Source of the DNA: Marinifilum caeruleilacunae
GTDB taxonomy: Bacteria; Bacteroidota; Bacteroidia; Bacteroidales; Marinifilaceae
Reading direction: 5' to 3'
DNA length: 64,000 bases
Assembly: GCF_013141825.1 (NCBI RefSeq)
Contig: NZ_RZNH01000010.1
Coordinates: 1 to 64,000, forward strand
Positions 35,429 to 48,480 of the stretch are shown piece after piece; the first letter of the stretch is position 1, and every line of letters starts with the position of its first letter. The position numbers and the translations under genes are program-made. The notes below the pieces were generated by a model. That model did no database searches. It was not told the origin of the DNA and was given only the letters and a program-made list of their open reading frames with translations.

Positions 35429-36739
35429 TTACTTGCTTGTTACCGTCTCTGCTTCAACACTCTTTGTTCCTGGTTTCCAGGATCTGATCTTGTATCCTCT
35501 TAATGCATAAAACAGGATAAACAGGTAACATGGCACCATGATCCAGTATGCTTGCTGAGTTGAGAATACATCAGACATTCTACCCCAAATTAGTGGTAAA
35601 ATTGCCCCTCCCGAAATGGCCATAATTAACAAGGCTGAACCTGTGCTAATAAAGCTTCCCAAACCGGATAAAGCCAGCGGCCAGATTGCCGGCCAAACCA
35701 AAGCATTTGCCAAACCAAATAGTGCCACAAATATCACGGAAGTGATACCTGTTGTAAAAATGGCACCCATTGCGAAAACCAAACCCAGTATAGCCGATGC
35801 TTTTAATGCGAAACGTTGAGTAATTACGTTTGGAATTAATGCCACTCCTAACAAATACCCCACAACCATGGTTACCATTGTGTATGAAGTAAATGCCTTT
35901 GCTGTGTTCAGTTCAATGCCCAGTGACAATCCGTAGTTAATGATGGTATCGCCTGCAATTACCTCTGCTCCCACATAGAAGAAGAGTGCCAACACACCCA
36001 AAATAAGGTGAGGGAAATCGAAAATGCTCTTTTTAACTGTGGTGCTTTCTTCCACTTCGTTTTCTTCTTTGTCTGTATCAATTTCTGGTAGCGGCGCCAA
36101 ACGAACACCAATTCCCATTAAAATCAGAACAACAGTCATCACAATGTATGGATTGATTACCCTGGCAGCCAATGAATCGAGTGCAGCCAATCTTGCTGTT
36201 GCATCCATTGCCTTCAAGCTTTCTACAAAGGCATCACCATCGTTCAGAATGTAGTAAGCAAGAATTAGTGGAGCCATTGCACCTGCAAACTTGTTACAAA
36301 TTCCGAGTATACTGATTCTGCGGGCAGCACTCTCTTTTGGCCCAATAATAGTTACATACGGATTGGATGCAGTTTGCAACAAGGCCAATCCAGTACCCAT
36401 TACAAATAAACCGGTTAAGAACACTGCGTAAGTTCTCGACATTGCTGCCGGAATGAAAATAATGGTCCCGATGGCCATTACCCACAAACCTACCATCATT
36501 CCATTTTTAAATCCTGTCTTTTTTAATACCCAGGCCGATGGCAAAGCCATTACCGTATAGGCAATGTAAAAAGCAAATGCTACAAACAGGGCTTGAAAAT
36601 CTGTTAATTCGCAAGCTATTTTTAGGTAAGGAATTAAAATTCCATTCAACCACGTTACAAAACCAAATATGAAGAACAGTGCACCAATAATAATCATTGG
36701 TAAAATAAAGTTCTTAAACGAAGTTTTAGAAGTACTCAT
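35429..36739 (-). CDS. MFS sugar permease, FucP/GluP type
   Basis: This 436-residue inner-membrane symporter has about 12 helices. Family features: FVTWLNGILIPYLKIACELT in helix 1, QTASNPYVTIIGPKESAARR in helix 4, and an N- and C-half internal repeat. Relatives move fucose, glucose, galactose or GlcNAc with protons. Its gene is tightly followed by the NahK-like kinase, so it probably imports the hexosamine that kinase acts on. Confidence 0.9.
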   Translation of the reverse strand: MSTSKTSFKNFILPMIIIGALFFIFGFVTWLNGILIPYLKIACELTDFQALFVAFAFYIAYTVMALPSAWVLKKTGFKNGMMVGLWVMAIGTIIFIPAAMSRTYAVFLTGLFVMGTGLALLQTASNPYVTIIGPKESAARRISILGICNKFAGAMAPLILAYYILNDGDAFVESLKAMDATARLAALDSLAARVINPYIVMTVVLILMGIGVRLAPLPEIDTDKEENEVEESTTVKKSIFDFPHLILGVLALFFYVGAEVIAGDTIINYGLSLGIELNTAKAFTSYTMVTMVVGYLLGVALIPNVITQRFALKASAILGLVFAMGAIFTTGITSVIFVALFGLANALVWPAIWPLALSGLGSFISTGSALLIMAISGGAILPLIWGRMSDVFSTQQAYWIMVPCYLFILFYALRGYKIRSWKPGTKSVEAETVTSK

Positions 36740-36756
36740 GTTGTCTTTTTTTTAGG

Positions 36757-36785
36757 TCATGAAATGTACAAACTGTATTTCATGA
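36757..36785. promoter_or_regulatory. 9-bp inverted repeat upstream of the permease gene
   Basis: TCATGAAAT (36757-36765) and ATTTCATGA (36777-36785) form a perfect inverted repeat with an 11-base spacer, 18 bases before the permease start. The two-turn geometry suits a dimeric regulator such as the nearby ROK protein; a transcript hairpin is the alternative. Confidence 0.5.
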
Positions 36786-36810
36786 TATGTTTCTTAGAAA
36801 ATAGTTCGGT

Positions 36811-37710
36811 TTAACTCCACAAATTATTAGGATATTCTCCCTTATCAATCAACTGTTTTATGGCTTGTACAGCTTTTTCTTTATCCTCTTTATAAGTCAC
36901 TCCAAACCATTGTGAATCGGATCGTAAAACTTTGAATTGTGTTTCGTCCTGATCAATCAGCTCTGCAACAACCGATGGGATATAAAACTCAGACTTTAAT
37001 TCGCTTCCACTTTTGGCAAGGAAGGTTTTGAATTGAGTATTCAAATGCTCAAATACGTTTGGTGTAAATCCCCAAAAGTTCATCGATACCGTTGATTCAT
37101 CGGCCAATGGATACCACTTCTCATCTTCGAGATAGGCAATATGTTCAGGCAACTTTTCGATATGCGTTCTTTCAACCACAGTAAGCAAATGGTCATTCTC
37201 GTTGGCAGTACAAATACCTCTCGAAACTGATCCGTTTTCCGAAATGGTGTTTTTCAGGAAGTAAGCCAACATGCAATTTTCTTTCTCACTGGCTCCATCT
37301 TTCAGGAAGTCTGCCATGGTTTTAAAAGCTGAGGCTCCATAAAAATCATCAGCATTAATCACAGCAAATGGTTCTTTAATGCAGTCTTTTGCCATTAATA
37401 TTGCATGACCAGTTCCCCATGGTTTTTCTCTTTCGGGAGTGTAAACTGCTCCTTCAGGCACTTTAAAAATTTCCTGGTTCACAAACTCAAGTTCGATTTT
37501 GCCTTCCAGTTTTTCAACAAATCGCTTTTTAAAATCTGCTTCGAATTGTTCGCGAATCACGAATACAATTTTTCCAAAGCCGGCTTTTATTGCATCAAAT
37601 ATTGAGTAATCGATAATTGTCTCGCCCGATGGCCCTATTGGATCAACTTGTTTTAAGCCTCCATAACGGCTTCCCATTCCTGCTGCTAATACTAATAATG
37701 TTGGTTTCAT
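36811..37710 (-). CDS. sugar-1-phosphate nucleotidyltransferase
   Basis: The 299-residue cytoplasmic NTP-transferase has the signature LAAGMGSRYGGLKQ (8-21) and a metal-binding Asp pair in VINADDFYGASA (~117). It should join a nucleotide to a sugar-1-phosphate. Beside a NahK-like kinase and galE, it could make UDP-GlcNAc/UDP-GalNAc from the 1-phosphates, taking the place that GalT holds in the bifidobacterial galacto-N-biose pathway; this is inference. Confidence 0.85.
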   Translation of the reverse strand: MKPTLLVLAAGMGSRYGGLKQVDPIGPSGETIIDYSIFDAIKAGFGKIVFVIREQFEADFKKRFVEKLEGKIELEFVNQEIFKVPEGAVYTPEREKPWGTGHAILMAKDCIKEPFAVINADDFYGASAFKTMADFLKDGASEKENCMLAYFLKNTISENGSVSRGICTANENDHLLTVVERTHIEKLPEHIAYLEDEKWYPLADESTVSMNFWGFTPNVFEHLNTQFKTFLAKSGSELKSEFYIPSVVAELIDQDETQFKVLRSDSQWFGVTYKEDKEKAVQAIKQLIDKGEYPNNLWS

Positions 37711-37757
37711 GTGTCTGTCTTTAGTATTTGTTATCTAATCGTTCACCTATAAGAAGA

Positions 37758-37828
37758 AATTGATTCCCGCAAAACACTACTACTACAATTAAATATTGAA
37801 CCAAAGTTCAACCATGCGGGAATCAATT
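37758..37828. promoter_or_regulatory. 14-bp inverted repeat with nested hairpin
   Basis: AATTGATTCCCGCA (37758-37771) and TGCGGGAATCAATT (37815-37828) pair perfectly across a 43-base loop that contains a second hairpin (ttgaac-caaa-gttcaa). It lies between the ROK repressor stop and the nucleotidyltransferase start. It could be a transcript terminator, an attenuator or a looped operator. Confidence 0.55.
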
Positions 37829-37834
37829 ATTCCT

Positions 37835-39064
37835 CTATTCATCTAAACTTAACACGCATTTCATTACATTGGCCATGGTTCCCATTAGGGCCGAATTATC
37901 CAGCAAATCGGAACAAACCAATTCGGTTTCTGAACTAATTCTACTCATGGCATATTTATTCATTGACATGGCAACCGGATCCAACACAATTTTCCCTGTA
38001 TGTGCCAGTTTCCCTCCTATAATTACCATTTCCGGATTCAGCAAGTGAATCAGAGTTACCAGGCCTTTTCCCAAATATTCACACATTTGGTTCAGCTGGT
38101 CTATCGCAAATTGATCTCCGGCCTGTATGGCCTCAACCACTGCTCTCAAATCTATTTTTTTCCCTTCTTCGTGGTATTGTGCCAATATGGTAGGTTGTCC
38201 ATTTTCAATGGCCTTCTTCACATTTCTTACCAGGATTTTACCAGAGGTAAGCGTTTCCAGGCAACCAATTTTACCACAATGGCAAAGCTCTCCTTTTGGA
38301 TCGATAAGAATGTGTCCAAACTCACCGGCAAATCCATTTTTTCCGGAGTGAAGCTCACCATTCAAAATCATTCCCAAACCAATACCATTACTTAGGTTCA
38401 AACAAAGTACATTTTCCTTGTCTATGGCTTTCCCGAATGCCTTCTCTCCCAATGCCATAATCCTGGCATCATTGTCGAGCTGCACACTCATTCCCAGTTT
38501 TTCGCTTAAGTATTGAGCCAATCCATTTTCCGCAACCGAAAGGTGGGTATGACTTAAACCATGCCTGGCATCAACCAAACCGGGTATCGAAATTCCAACA
38601 GAAAGATATTTTTCGCGCGCTATTCCCAATCGGGAAATCATTCGTTCGATTTTCTCCAGTAGAGCCGTTAGGTATTCTTCACTATTTTCAAGGTCGAAGT
38701 ATTTAATTTCTTCCCTGTGAATCTGTTTGTTCGACAGATCAAAAACTGCCAGGTTCAAGGAATGTAAATTGATATCAACACCTATTACATACTGATATTC
38801 GGGATTGATACAAAACAGATTCGGGCGTCGTCCACCTATCGACTCTCCAATACCATTGTCCAGCAGCATTCCATAGCCCATTAAATCATCGACCAAAGAA
38901 GCAACAAGCGGTTGGCTAATTTTTACTGCTTTTACAATTTCGGCAATCGATGCTGCTCCATTGTAATATAGGTGTCGAACAATTTTAAGATATTGTTCTT
39001 GTTTCCTCTTTACAGAGTTTGCTACACCTGTAAGATTCTTTTCGTATAGAAATTGAGTTCTCAA
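37835..39064 (-). CDS. ROK-family transcriptional repressor (NagC/Mlc-like)
   Basis: The 409-residue protein has an N-terminal winged helix (~18-75, GAASIAEIVKAVKISQPLV) followed by a ROK sugar-binding domain with GVDINLHS and the zinc motif CHCGKIGCLETL (~260). Such repressors sense a sugar or sugar phosphate and regulate aminosugar or galactoside genes. The start appears to be a TTG at 39064, preceded by an AGAAGAG ribosome site; no ATG is available near the N-terminus. It probably regulates the surrounding hexosamine genes. Confidence 0.88.
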   Translation of the reverse strand: MRTQFLYEKNLTGVANSVKRKQEQYLKIVRHLYYNGAASIAEIVKAVKISQPLVASLVDDLMGYGMLLDNGIGESIGGRRPNLFCINPEYQYVIGVDINLHSLNLAVFDLSNKQIHREEIKYFDLENSEEYLTALLEKIERMISRLGIAREKYLSVGISIPGLVDARHGLSHTHLSVAENGLAQYLSEKLGMSVQLDNDARIMALGEKAFGKAIDKENVLCLNLSNGIGLGMILNGELHSGKNGFAGEFGHILIDPKGELCHCGKIGCLETLTSGKILVRNVKKAIENGQPTILAQYHEEGKKIDLRAVVEAIQAGDQFAIDQLNQMCEYLGKGLVTLIHLLNPEMVIIGGKLAHTGKIVLDPVAMSMNKYAMSRISSETELVCSDLLDNSALMGTMANVMKCVLSLDE

Positions 39065-39133
39065 ACGTTTCTCTTCTAGTTAGTTTTTTGTATTACGAAT
39101 GTAAAATTAAAATATTTTTTCTTTTTACCGAAT

Positions 39134-39155
39134 ACTTTTATAATATTTTTTAAAA
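39134..39155. promoter_or_regulatory. 22-bp AT-rich element shared with the second susC promoter
   Basis: Twenty-two consecutive bases beginning acttttataata are identical to 51580-51601. Both copies lie about 70 bases upstream of a minus-strand start codon, here the ROK repressor's. This suggests a shared operator or promoter element. Confidence 0.5.
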
Positions 39156-39193
39156 GATTATTCATTCTGATTTTCTGACTGAAATGCATACTG

Positions 39194-42430
<3,237 letters not shown>

Positions 42431-42465
42431 TCACTCCTACCGTTCCCCTCTCACAAAAAGTAATC

Positions 42466-43491
42466 TTAAAAATTTTTCAGATTTACCTGCCACTTCCAGG
42501 CCGAAAGTAAAGTTTCATCCAGGCTGCTCTCTGCCTTCCAATTCAATTCCTGGTTGGCATATGCGGTATCGGCATATATCTGTTCAATATCGCCCTCTCT
42601 TCTGCCAGTGATTTTGTGAGGCACTTTTTCTCCCGTCGATCTTTCAAAAGAATTGATAATTTCCAATACCGACACTCCATTCCCTGTTCCAACATTAAAG
42701 AACTCACAGTTTTCTTTGTTTTGATTATCGAGCAATCGTTCTATGGCAACAACATGTGCTTTTGCCAAATCAACCACATGAATGTAATCGCGAATGGCCG
42801 AACCATCTGGCGTATTGTAATCGTCGCCAAACACACTTAATTCTTTACGGATACCTGCAACGGTTTGGGTAAGGAATGGAATCAGGTTGTTTGGAACACC
42901 CAAAGGCAACTCGCCAATCAAAGCACTTTCGTGAGCTCCAATTGGATTAAAATATCTAAGGGCAATTCCCTTCAGTTGTGGATTTGCCTTGCACACATCG
43001 CGAATGATATCTTCACAAATGCTTTTGGTATTTCCGTAAGGCGATTCAGCCTCTTTTCTTGGCGTTTGTTCGGTTACAGGCAATTGGTCTGGCTGACCGT
43101 AAACTGTACACGATGAAGAGAATACCAAATTCTGCACATCAAATTCCTGCATGCATTCCATCAAATTCATTAAAGAATTCAAGTTATTGTGGTAATACAT
43201 CAATGGTTTTTCAACCGATTCCCCAACAGCTTTCGATGCGGCAAAATGGATAATAGCCTCTAGTTTTTCCTGCTTCTCAAAAAATTGTATTGTTTTTTGC
43301 CTGTCGGTTAAATCGAAACACTCAAATTCGGGTTTTGTTCCTGTAATCTTCTCGATCTGATCCAACACCTCCACTTTCGAATTCGAAAGGTTATCTACAA
43401 TTACCACATCAAATCCGTTATTCTGTAATTCTACCACTGTATGCGAACCGATAAATCCTGTTCCGCCTGTTACCAAAATTTTCTTACTCAT
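42466..43491 (-). CDS. galE: UDP-glucose/UDP-hexosamine 4-epimerase
   Basis: It interconverts UDP-Glc and UDP-Gal, and possibly the N-acetyl forms, in the cytoplasm. The 341-residue extended SDR has TGGTGFIGSH (8-17), SSSCTVYG and the catalytic YGNTK (~150). The start is at 43491 (MSKKILVTGG); the longer frame adds an unlikely leader. Together with the NahK-like kinase and the nucleotidyltransferase it would complete a Leloir-type salvage route. It may have its own promoter (43580-43610). Confidence 0.93.
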   Translation of the reverse strand: MSKKILVTGGTGFIGSHTVVELQNNGFDVVIVDNLSNSKVEVLDQIEKITGTKPEFECFDLTDRQKTIQFFEKQEKLEAIIHFAASKAVGESVEKPLMYYHNNLNSLMNLMECMQEFDVQNLVFSSSCTVYGQPDQLPVTEQTPRKEAESPYGNTKSICEDIIRDVCKANPQLKGIALRYFNPIGAHESALIGELPLGVPNNLIPFLTQTVAGIRKELSVFGDDYNTPDGSAIRDYIHVVDLAKAHVVAIERLLDNQNKENCEFFNVGTGNGVSVLEIINSFERSTGEKVPHKITGRREGDIEQIYADTAYANQELNWKAESSLDETLLSAWKWQVNLKNF

Positions 43492-43526
43492 CACTTTTTT
43501 TCTTGAATTCATTTACGATAGATAAA

Positions 43527-43570
43527 ATAATAGTGAAGATCGTTCGACTTAACGACATCTTCACTATTAT
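43527..43570. terminator. strong hairpin between GH109 and galE
   Basis: A perfect 14-bp stem (ataatagtgaagat / atcttcactattat) has an inner cgtt/aacg pair in the loop and only a weak U run on the minus strand. It probably reduces read-through from the GH109 gene into galE. Confidence 0.65.
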
Positions 43571-43579
43571 GTACAACTA

Positions 43580-43610
43580 CAAATGTATCTATTTTTTAAT
43601 GAACATTCAA
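43580..43610 (-). promoter_or_regulatory. candidate promoter of galE
   Basis: On the minus strand TACATTTG (43580-43587) fits TAnnTTTG and TTG (43608-43610) lies about 20 bases upstream, inside the end of the GH109 gene. Transcripts would carry the 14-bp hairpin in their leader. Confidence 0.45.
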
Positions 43611-45080
43611 CTGTCCCTTCGAATCTGCTTTTTTCAGGTTACGAACGCTTGTACTTCCTGCCCCTTCCATACTCAAATCGATTGGTTTGTTTGTTTTCCA
43701 GGCTCCTCTTGTAAAATCAGGAATATCGATTGGGCGAGACTTGTTGGCGATAGACCATTCGCTCAATGGCGTGATACAACTCCATGCTGCAGCATCGTAT
43801 ACATCCATATCCATTGGCAACCCATTTCTTAAACAGTCAATCAATCTCCAGTCCATCACGAAATCCATTCCTCCATGGCCTCCAACTTGCTTGGCCATTT
43901 CTCCAACTCGACGGATAATTTCCGGCGTGTATTTATCCTGCAATTCTTTAAACTGCGCCTCATCAATTACGTTGTGCCCAAATGCGATGTGCTGTTTCGG
44001 CCATTTCTGTGCGAAACATTTGGTTCCACTCAACATGTGAATTCTTGAGTATGGGCGAGGCGAACTGATATCGTGCTGAATCATGATGGTTCTTCCCTTG
44101 TTGGTACGAATCATTTGCATGTCCATATTACCACGCATTTCCCATCCTACAAACTGCTCGAAGAACGGATCTTCCTGAGCCATCTCCTTAATTCTGTGCT
44201 TTAAGGTGAAATCATCAGACATCATCGCCGTAAGGTAATCCATTTTATCGCCCCGGTTAATATCCATTGCCTGGCAAATTGGACCCAAACCATGTGTTGG
44301 ATATACATTTGCCTTGCGTTTATTTTCGTGTAAGCGCCACATTTTTGTGTAAGCCCCATCGCTCATTTTATCATCTTTTGGCTTGTTGAAATGCCAGTAA
44401 TCCAAATCGTGGATGTATGCTCCTTCGCCATGAACCAAATCTCCAAATACCCCTTGTTGCGCCATGCTAATGGTCAACATCTCGAAGAAATCGTAGCAAC
44501 AGTTTTCAAGAATTACACAGTGCTTACGGGTTCTTTCCGAAGTTTCGACCATTTGCCAGCATTCATCCAATGTTTTTGCTGTTGATACCTCAACTGCTGT
44601 ATGCTTATCGCCTTCCATAGCAGCAATGGCAACAGGTACGTGCCATTCCCAAGGTGTAGCAATGTATACCAAATCAACATCACCACTTTCGCAAAGGGCT
44701 TTAAAACCCAAATCTCCATTTACATACTCTTTGGCTTTTGGCAAACCAGCATCGGAAAGAATTTTCTGAGCGCCATCAACAGCTGCCTGACGGATATCGC
44801 AAAGGGCTGTTACTTCAACTCCTTCGATATAGGTCATTCTTCTGACTGCCCCTGAACCACGATCTCCAATTCCCACAAATCCTACACGTACAGTTTCCAA
44901 TTTTGGAGCGGCATAACCACACATGTTGAAATTCATTTTTGGCAGTTTCCCAGCCAATTCTTTGATATGTGGTAGCGCACTTTCTTCCTTTGTTCCTGCA
45001 CACGATGCCAGCGGTGCAGCTGCAAGTACTCCGGCACCCAGGGCCAGGTTACTTAAAAATGATCTTCTGTTAGTTGCCAT
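43596..45080 (-). CDS. GH109-type Gfo/Idh/MocA protein, Tat-exported
   Basis: The 494-residue protein begins with a twin-arginine signal (NRRSFLSNLALGAG) and a possible lipobox (PLASC). The Rossmann fold follows (VGFVGIGDRGSGAV, ~66-79), then the GH109 region (YPTHGLGPICQAMDINRGD). GH109 enzymes such as alpha-N-acetylgalactosaminidase use a tightly bound NAD+ for transient oxidation. Export by Tat fits, since the cofactor binds before transport. In this locus it would release terminal alpha-GalNAc. It starts 118 bases after a terminator-like hairpin. Confidence 0.88.
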   Translation of the reverse strand: MATNRRSFLSNLALGAGVLAAAPLASCAGTKEESALPHIKELAGKLPKMNFNMCGYAAPKLETVRVGFVGIGDRGSGAVRRMTYIEGVEVTALCDIRQAAVDGAQKILSDAGLPKAKEYVNGDLGFKALCESGDVDLVYIATPWEWHVPVAIAAMEGDKHTAVEVSTAKTLDECWQMVETSERTRKHCVILENCCYDFFEMLTISMAQQGVFGDLVHGEGAYIHDLDYWHFNKPKDDKMSDGAYTKMWRLHENKRKANVYPTHGLGPICQAMDINRGDKMDYLTAMMSDDFTLKHRIKEMAQEDPFFEQFVGWEMRGNMDMQMIRTNKGRTIMIQHDISSPRPYSRIHMLSGTKCFAQKWPKQHIAFGHNVIDEAQFKELQDKYTPEIIRRVGEMAKQVGGHGGMDFVMDWRLIDCLRNGLPMDMDVYDAAAWSCITPLSEWSIANKSRPIDIPDFTRGAWKTNKPIDLSMEGAGSTSVRNLKKADSKGQLNVH

Positions 45081-45171
45081 TTATGAATGTTTTAATAGTC
45101 TGTTTTTCAATCTAGTTTTCTCGACTAAATTTAATCTTTTATTTTACATTTTGATTATCAAAACCACAATT

Positions 45172-45197
45172 AAAAAGAGGAGACACTCCTCCTTTTA
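45172..45197 (-). terminator. terminator after the DUF3472 lipoprotein gene
   Basis: On the minus strand an 11-bp stem (AAAAGGAGGAG with CTCCTCTTTT, one G-U pair) ends in five T, directly after the stop at 45199. It should limit read-through from susCD into GH109. Confidence 0.75.
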
Positions 45198-45198
45198 A

Positions 45199-46524
45199 CT
45201 ATGGTAGATCGATAAAATCAATATCTGGTTGTGTTTGTGTTTTCTCTCTTTTATATTCGGTATCGAATTCCACTCTATCGCTAAAAAAGCCGCAATTTCT
45301 CAAGAAGAATTTTCCGTTTTGAATTCCTCCTGCATAATCTCTTCTTGCATCTTTTCTGGCTGTTGCATCAGCAGTAAATGTAGCTTCGTTTAGTTCGTAC
45401 CAAACTCCATTTTTATCTATTACCCACTGATTGGTATAGTAGGCCATTCGATCGACCGGCCCCATCTCGGTCATAAAATTTTCCAAAAACGAATGTGGTC
45501 TTTTCAGATAAGTATCTGTTTTAGGTCGTCTGAAACTGGCAATTAATTCCCATTTGCCTTTTTCGGGAGCATAAAACCATGCCGTATAATCGGTGCAGTC
45601 GTCTTCTTCGGCAGGATGTCCTCTCAATAAAAATTTGTAAGTATTCCCTGCTTTCCAATTGTACACCTTATAACTCTGTCCTCCGGAACCTTCGTTTCCA
45701 AATTCACCGGTAGTAACGCCCTCTCCTTTTCGTAACAATTTAATCTTGTATTCATCCGGAATACTATTTGGATCATCGGTTTGATAAGGACTCCAAACCG
45801 AAAATAGAATCCTTCGTTCTGTTTCTGAATTTACCTGTATCCCAAAGTATCCTTCGGCAAATCCATTGGCCATAAAATAAGATCCCAATACATCCTGACC
45901 TTCAGGTACTGTGATCTCATTGTAAAACCACTCCACATCTTCAAGCTCTTCAGGAATTTTGTATCCCAAATGAACCGAAGGTCCTCTTCTTCCCCAATAA
46001 AAATCATCTTTCACACAAATTACTGGTTGAGCTGTAACTTCACCACCCAAAAGGATATCGCTAAATGAGCCAAAGCTTGAGGCTGTTTTTTCAATTCCTT
46101 GTGCTTGCAGGAAATAATATCCAGGTTTGGAAACCATAAAACTTCCAATTTCAATTTTAGATGCCGTAGCATTTGTCAGGTCTACATCAATATCTTGATT
46201 CTCGAATGTAAATCTGATTTTCGACTCCCCTTTCGAAACCTGTGCTTTTACACCGATATGAATTTCACCTGCCCGTTCAACCCAAAACCATGTTCTGATT
46301 ACTGTTTCGGGATTGTTCCATTGGCTAATTCCATTTTCGCTAATCATTGTATGGTTTAACAATGGATTGTTTACCACCCACGAATTGCCGGCAACCGGTA
46401 CTGAAACCGTATAGCTAATCGCTTTCTTTTTGATTTCTTCGCTATCGTTACTTTTACTACAAGCACTGGAAGAAAGCATAACGAAGCTTGTGCAAACCAA
46501 TAATAATATGAATTGTTTTAGCAT
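45199..46524 (-). CDS. DUF5077/DUF3472 surface lipoprotein
   Basis: The 441-residue lipoprotein (lipobox SSSACSK) has an N-terminal beta-sandwich of the DUF5077 type (~40-150) and the DUF3472 domain (~195-330, with FYNEITVPEGQDVLGSYFMA and GYFGIQVNS). The remaining ~110 residues are another beta-rich segment. Proteins of this kind are common in glycan loci and probably bind carbohydrate; none is biochemically clear to me. It follows susD after a 234-base gap. Confidence 0.78.
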   Translation of the reverse strand: MLKQFILLLVCTSFVMLSSSACSKSNDSEEIKKKAISYTVSVPVAGNSWVVNNPLLNHTMISENGISQWNNPETVIRTWFWVERAGEIHIGVKAQVSKGESKIRFTFENQDIDVDLTNATASKIEIGSFMVSKPGYYFLQAQGIEKTASSFGSFSDILLGGEVTAQPVICVKDDFYWGRRGPSVHLGYKIPEELEDVEWFYNEITVPEGQDVLGSYFMANGFAEGYFGIQVNSETERRILFSVWSPYQTDDPNSIPDEYKIKLLRKGEGVTTGEFGNEGSGGQSYKVYNWKAGNTYKFLLRGHPAEEDDCTDYTAWFYAPEKGKWELIASFRRPKTDTYLKRPHSFLENFMTEMGPVDRMAYYTNQWVIDKNGVWYELNEATFTADATARKDARRDYAGGIQNGKFFLRNCGFFSDRVEFDTEYKREKTQTQPDIDFIDLP

Positions 46525-46758
46525 TTTTTTCTTGTTTAAACTTTGTGTCCTCGTTATTCATTCCCTATCTAACGAGGAACACAAAGCATTTGCCTTTTAA
46601 TTGAATTCACCATTCATTGCATAATTAAATTCAAGGCTTTGTTAAAGGATAACCGCAGATGGAAACGGCTTAATTTACCAAATGTATGTACTGACTGTCT
46701 ACTACTGAATACCAAAAACTGCCGTCTCCATCTAACTGTTAATCACTAACTATTAAGA

Positions 46759-48462
46759 TTATGGATTTTGTTGTAAATCGATAGGATATGCATCAATTTC
46801 ACGCTGTGGGATAAAACAAACCACTTCATCTGCAGTGTATGGCACTTCCAAACGAACAGCTGTTGCAGATCCTAAATCATGTGTTCCAGGATATCTTCTA
46901 TTCAAAGTCAACTTATTACGGAAAACGTCATATTTTCTGTGTCCTTCATAAGCCAATTCAACTCTACGTTCCTGTAATACAATATCTAATAAACTCTTAC
47001 CTGCAGGAATTGCAGTATAAGCAGGAATATTGGCACGTTCTCTTATCACATTAAGATCAGCCAAAGTATTGGCTTCATCATTTTTCTTTGCAAAACTTTC
47101 AGCACGATTCAGGTACATCTCTGCCAGGCGAGATACGATAGGCGACCAGTTTTGAGTCTTTCCTTCCTGACGTGAACACTTCACTACAAAGTATTTTGGA
47201 TAACCGTTTCTGGCTTTCATTTGATAGGTCAACTCAACGTATTGCTTATCACTTCCTAACATGATATAATTGCGAGTAATATCACCATCAACTTCTGTTT
47301 CTACATAAGTTTTACTTCCATCTTCTTCGTAAAAGTATTTCATTGTACCGCTTACATCTTCTTGATCCACATCCTTAATCACATAACGATATCTTTCGTG
47401 TCCCTGATTGGCATCATCATATTCTTCAGCCCACTGAATGGTTCTTGTTTTATTACCATTTTCATCTTCTACAAACTGAGGCTCAATAAAAGCGTGACGT
47501 AAATCTTGTGGGTACTGCATCATTACATCTCTTAGTGATTTTGATGCGTACATCTCTCCCCATCCCATACCATCAATATGAGAGTACATCGCTCCAACGG
47601 TTAAATAAGCATTCCACTGTCCCCAACCTTGAGGCAAATCAATTTCTGTTAAGTGACGTAATGCGAAAATAGTTTCAGCATTATCCTCAGGTAAATGTTG
47701 TGGATATTTTTGATAATAATCTCCTTCTACCAAATCATATCTGCCTGAGTTAATTACTTTATTTGAGTATTCAATACATTGATCATGATTCTCCATATAA
47801 AGGTAAACACGGGATAATAAAGCCTGGGCTACTTGCTTGGATGCATAAGCCGAATTTTTAACTTCTCCTAACAAAGCTTCAGCTTTTAAAAGATCTGCTT
47901 CAATTTGAGCATACACTTCAGAAACCTTAGCTCTTGGTGGAAATTCATCCACATTCGAACTTGTTTTCAAAGGTACACCAAGGCTTGCTCCACCATCCTG
48001 TGCGTATGGTCTACCAAAAGCATTTACCATAGTGAAATAAAGGAAAGCTCTTAAGTAATAGTTTTCACCGATAAGGTTGTCCATTTCTTCAGATCGTCCT
48101 TCCTCAGCTTTCTCGATCACCTTATTACATGCAATGATCACCTTAAAAGAGTTGGCCCAAAGACCCGACAAATGATAGTTATCTTTGTTACGCTGTAGGT
48201 TGTACAGATAGAACAATCCATCTGTTGTAGATCCACTCAAAGCAACATTATCGCTACCAAATTCAGGGATATAGTGGAATGGTTTCACAAAATACTCTGA
48301 TTTAAGGAAAGAGTAGTTCCCCAGTGTTGCAGCATAAAGACCTTCTTCGGTACTTAAAGCTACTTCATCGTTCATCGACTCGTATGGCATTTTCTCCAAA
48401 TCGCATGAAGACAGAATACCAAGCGTCATTAACGACAATAATATATATGTAAGTTTTTTCAT
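46759..48462 (-). CDS. SusD/RagB-type glycan-binding lipoprotein (locus 2)
   Basis: The 567-residue surface lipoprotein has a lipobox (GILSSCDLE), helical TPR-like regions (YYLRAFLYFTMVNAFGRPYA) and the C-terminal SusD signature (QERRVELAYEGHRKYDVFRN). It is 18 bases after the cognate susC. It should capture the N-acetylhexosamine/galactose-containing glycan of this locus. Confidence 0.93.
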   Translation of the reverse strand: MKKLTYILLSLMTLGILSSCDLEKMPYESMNDEVALSTEEGLYAATLGNYSFLKSEYFVKPFHYIPEFGSDNVALSGSTTDGLFYLYNLQRNKDNYHLSGLWANSFKVIIACNKVIEKAEEGRSEEMDNLIGENYYLRAFLYFTMVNAFGRPYAQDGGASLGVPLKTSSNVDEFPPRAKVSEVYAQIEADLLKAEALLGEVKNSAYASKQVAQALLSRVYLYMENHDQCIEYSNKVINSGRYDLVEGDYYQKYPQHLPEDNAETIFALRHLTEIDLPQGWGQWNAYLTVGAMYSHIDGMGWGEMYASKSLRDVMMQYPQDLRHAFIEPQFVEDENGNKTRTIQWAEEYDDANQGHERYRYVIKDVDQEDVSGTMKYFYEEDGSKTYVETEVDGDITRNYIMLGSDKQYVELTYQMKARNGYPKYFVVKCSRQEGKTQNWSPIVSRLAEMYLNRAESFAKKNDEANTLADLNVIRERANIPAYTAIPAGKSLLDIVLQERRVELAYEGHRKYDVFRNKLTLNRRYPGTHDLGSATAVRLEVPYTADEVVCFIPQREIDAYPIDLQQNP

Positions 48463-48480
48463 TATATTTTTCTTTATTGA

